This document shows, piece after piece, positions 5,934-6,348 of a DNA stretch of 6,348 bases. Source of the DNA: JBOHSA01 sp050732995 (GTDB lineage: Bacteria > Gemmatimonadota > Gemmatimonadetes > Gemmatimonadales > GWC2-71-9); the NCBI GenBank assembly GCA_050732995.1, contig JBOHSA010000114.1:1-6348 (forward strand), read 5' to 3'. Made by a program: the position numbers and the translations under genes. Every line of letters begins with the position of its first letter. Within the stretch, counting starts at the first letter, position 1. The notes beneath the pieces are model-generated. The model was not told the origin of the DNA and searched no databases. It worked only from the letters and a program-made list of their open reading frames with translations.

Positions 5934-6248
5934 ATGCGAATCTTGCGGGACTTCGAGGGGAGGGCCATCCGCCTCACCGATGAGCGGCGCCAGCACATCC
6001 TCGAGCATCCTGAGCTATCCGGCCTTGAACGCTCGATCGCAGAGACGCTCGGCAGCCCTCAAGCCGTCGTACAATCGTTCAGCGATCCGGAGGCCCGGCT
6101 CTACTACCGCTACTACTTTGGAACACTGGTCGGCGATAAGTTTCTCTGTGTGGTGGTGAAGCTCACCCAGGCCGATGCCTTTGTGGTCACCGCCTACCTC
6201 ACTGATCGGGTGAAGAAGGGAAAACACATATGGCCAGCCGAAAGGTGA
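5934..6248 (+). CDS. Small PBECR2-like (BECR-fold) nuclease-type protein, candidate toxin
   Basis: A 104-aa soluble protein with the look of the small PBECR2-like family (Barnase-EndoU-ColicinE5/D-RelE fold). An N-terminal strand and helix read RAIRLTDERRQHILEHPEL (10-28), with H21 and H25 as candidate catalytic residues. A second helix (30-40) follows. Then come four predicted strands: AVVQSF (44-49), LYYRYYFG (56-63, with R59), KFLCVVVK (69-76) and AFVVTAYLT (82-90), and a basic end RVKKGKHIW. There is no signal peptide or membrane segment. ATG 5934 is chosen because the family-like segment starts there; the open frame extends back to TTG 5850, but that part contains the 13-bp duplication and part of the terminator. 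No Shine-Dalgarno site is visible. It overlaps the DUF2283 gene by 19 bp. By analogy with RelE-like proteins it could be an RNase toxin. The fold call is from pattern recognition, and toxin activity is inference. Confidence 0.7.
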   Translation: MRILRDFEGRAIRLTDERRQHILEHPELSGLERSIAETLGSPQAVVQSFSDPEARLYYRYYFGTLVGDKFLCVVVKLTQADAFVVTAYLTDRVKKGKHIWPAER

Positions 6249-6348
6249 AGATTTGGTACGATCAGGAAGGCGACTACCTGGAAGTCATCTTCGACCAGAA
6301 GCCAGGGTTCTTCCGCGATACGGCGTCAGACCAGGTGATGGAGAAGGT
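6230..6348 (+). CDS. DUF2283 domain protein, N-terminal part, truncated by the window edge; candidate antitoxin partner
   Basis: Thirty-nine codons plus two bases are visible from ATG 6230, beginning MASRKVKIWYDQEGDYLEV and continuing IFDQKPGFFRDTASDQVMEK. The pattern of a short basic start, then K-x-x-YD-x-EGD-x-L-x-V-x-F and an acidic-aromatic continuation, is characteristic of DUF2283 (COG5428-type), a small domain of unknown biochemical function. The start is supported by AAGGG (6216-6220) nine bases upstream. GTG 6245 is an in-frame alternative that would remove five residues. The gene overlaps the BECR-like gene by 19 bp in another frame, so the two are almost certainly co-transcribed and translationally linked. 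An antitoxin or immunity role is inferred only from this arrangement. The rest of the gene lies beyond the window. Confidence 0.75.
   Translation, partial: MASRKVKIWYDQEGDYLEVIFDQKPGFFRDTASDQVMEK

Overview
This is a GC-rich bacterial chromosomal window of mostly housekeeping genes. The strong G/C bias at third codon positions, long antisense shadow ORFs, GTG and TTG starts, and an isolated tRNA without an encoded CCA suggest a high-GC, probably environmental lineage (Gemmatimonadota- or Acidobacteriota-like). That placement is an impression from style, not a demonstrated classification.

Layout. Positions 1-677 (minus strand) hold the 5' part of a DUF21/CNNM 'hemolysin-family' membrane protein that runs off the left edge. 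A 78-99 bp divergent spacer carries a 6-bp-arm palindrome (694-712) and two copies of a 23-bp unit with an internal palindrome (728-776). The second copy overlaps the start of a cation diffusion facilitator (Zn-type metal exporter, 756-1676). Its last codons overlap the GTG start of a long-chain acyl-CoA synthetase (1669-3372), so the two are very likely co-translated. A good sigma70-type promoter (3388-3416) then precedes typA/bipA (3453-5297), a ribosome-associated translational GTPase. A small, extremely acidic protein of unknown function (5340-5588) follows 42 bp later.

The right end changes character. A 132-bp spacer contains a tandem octamer repeat with inverted partners. A complete tRNA-Ile(GAU) gene (5721-5794) comes next, with a strong intrinsic terminator (5810-5851). 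Beyond it, in less GC-rich sequence, lie two overlapping small genes: a 104-aa protein resembling PBECR2-like BECR-fold nucleases (5934-6248), and the start of a DUF2283 protein (6230 to the edge). The overlap, the family types and the position next to a tRNA make this a candidate toxin-antitoxin-like module, and it is the most interesting accessory element here.

Functional links: the CDF and acyl-CoA synthetase form an overlapping pair with no obvious metabolic connection; typA and the acidic protein may share a transcript; the tRNA appears transcriptionally insulated from the putative module downstream.
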